From the NCBI GenBank assembly GCA_018648945.1, contig JABGQJ010000105.1, positions 1-15,320 on the forward strand: a DNA stretch of 15,320 bases, in the 5' to 3' direction. Source of the DNA: Victivallales bacterium. Its GTDB lineage: Bacteria > Verrucomicrobiota > Lentisphaeria > Oligosphaerales > Lenti-02. Shown here one piece after another: positions 14,731 through 15,320 of this stretch. The notes under the pieces are model-generated. The model was not told where the DNA came from and did no database searches. It saw only the letters and a program-made list of their open reading frames with translations. Numbering within the stretch: the stretch's first letter is position 1; every line of letters begins with the position of its first letter. The position numbers were made by a program, and so were the translations under genes.

Positions 14731-15320
14731 GTGACAAACGCCACCTCAACACTCAACAGAGCTCTCTACGCAGCCGGTGTGGCCCTCTTTCTCGCCGCTC
14801 CTATGAGCCTCGCCCAGTTCTCCCTGACCTGGGACTTTACTAACGGCACTGGGACGGCTGTCACGGGCGGGGGTATTGGTGCGTACATCAGCGACACGGT
14901 CGTTGACGTCGGCTCGGTCGCCTCGTACCTAACCACGCCCGCCACCCCGGCGAATATCTCCTGGAACCCCCATGCGAGTGCCCTGACCGACCCAGTGGGT
15001 TTCGGCGCAGCCTACCCTGGCGCGACCGACGCGTGGTTGTTCGCGGGTACTGCAGCCGGTGGCCCAAGCGAGTCATGGATGCAGGCCCCGGGGACTCCGA
15101 ACATTGGCGGGACAACCGCCGACCCAACGTGGGGGGACGGCACCATCGGTAGTGCTTCCTATCTCAGGATTAATCTCCCCTTTGACACCTACACCGGCAG
15201 CGTGGCCCTGGACAGCATGGTGGTCGAAGGTGGTGCTCACGGTCAGAACACCAGCGCGGGGCCAGCCGTATGGGGCGTGTATCTCCAGGACGGGGCTCTC
15301 CTTGGATCCTTCTTCACCGA
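14731..15320 (+). CDS. Exported protein of unknown function (3' end outside window)
   Basis: GTG start; 196 codons run without a stop to the right edge. The N-terminus is a clear signal peptide: TNATSTLNRALYAAGVALFL, then AAPMSLA before QFSLTWDF. The mature part is rich in Gly, Thr, Ser, Ala and aromatic residues with few charges (GTAVTGGGIGAYISDT; YLRINLPFDTYTGSVALDS; AVWGVYLQDGALLGSFF), the look of a beta-sandwich or beta-helix surface protein. Such proteins in Lentisphaerae, Verrucomicrobia and Planctomycetes often end in a PEP-CTERM or similar sorting tail, but the C-terminus is not visible. No domain is recognised. It follows the esterase by 241 bases with its own leader, so it is probably an independent transcription unit. 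Confidence 0.75.
   Translation, partial: MTNATSTLNRALYAAGVALFLAAPMSLAQFSLTWDFTNGTGTAVTGGGIGAYISDTVVDVGSVASYLTTPATPANISWNPHASALTDPVGFGAAYPGATDAWLFAGTAAGGPSESWMQAPGTPNIGGTTADPTWGDGTIGSASYLRINLPFDTYTGSVALDSMVVEGGAHGQNTSAGPAVWGVYLQDGALLGSFFT

Noticed and set aside
1..15320. tRNA, rRNA, CRISPR, insertion sequences, phage or integration sites
   Set aside because: Looked for by eye in all gaps; no cloverleaf-like sequence, regular repeat-spacer array, transposase motif or flanking terminal repeats were seen.

Overview
The window is 15.3 kb of GC-rich bacterial DNA. It holds eleven clear protein genes (one cut by each window edge), one gene remnant and no RNA genes. The gene set suggests a diderm carbohydrate-degrading heterotroph of the PVC superphylum (Planctomycetota, Verrucomicrobiota, Lentisphaerota) or Hydrogenedentota. 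Pointers are a GH99/WbsX-like protein with a LamG domain, a Gfo/Idh/MocA oxidoreductase beside a ceramidase-fold protein, an extended sialate O-acetylesterase, several unrecognised secreted proteins, and an outer-membrane lipid-homeostasis module. This taxonomic placement is inference from gene content. Four of the ten genes whose start is visible appear to begin with GTG, each behind a good Shine-Dalgarno sequence.

Left part (1-3617): the 3' portion of a GH99/WbsX-like plus LamG gene is followed at once by a short stretch resembling the C-terminus of a Gfo/Idh/MocA oxidoreductase, probably a relic. Then come two convergent genes for unrecognised exported proteins, one with an Ala/Pro/Thr-rich tail (+ strand) and one mostly coiled coil (- strand).

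Middle (3785-6993): a + strand cluster encodes a Gfo/Idh/MocA oxidoreductase with a four-cysteine pattern, a cytosolic ceramidase-fold protein that lacks the ceramidase serine (3 nt gap), and a secreted DUF2271 protein (74 nt gap). The first two look co-translated and probably act on one substrate, which the sequence does not reveal.

Right-centre (7062-11481, - strand): an operon encodes homologues of E. coli YdbH, YnbE and YdbL in the same order. YdbH is an AsmA-like inner-membrane-anchored protein, YnbE a tiny outer-membrane lipoprotein, and YdbL a periplasmic DUF1318 protein. In E. coli they form an envelope-spanning lipid-homeostasis bridge. Finding the whole module here, with a YdbH about 380 residues longer than the E. 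coli one, is the most notable feature of the window.

Right (11633-15320, + strand): hpt, reading away from ydbH; a secreted sialate O-acetylesterase-like protein with an extra C-terminal domain of about 200 residues; and the start of an unrecognised exported protein behind a 241-base AT-richer leader with a direct repeat and a hairpin.
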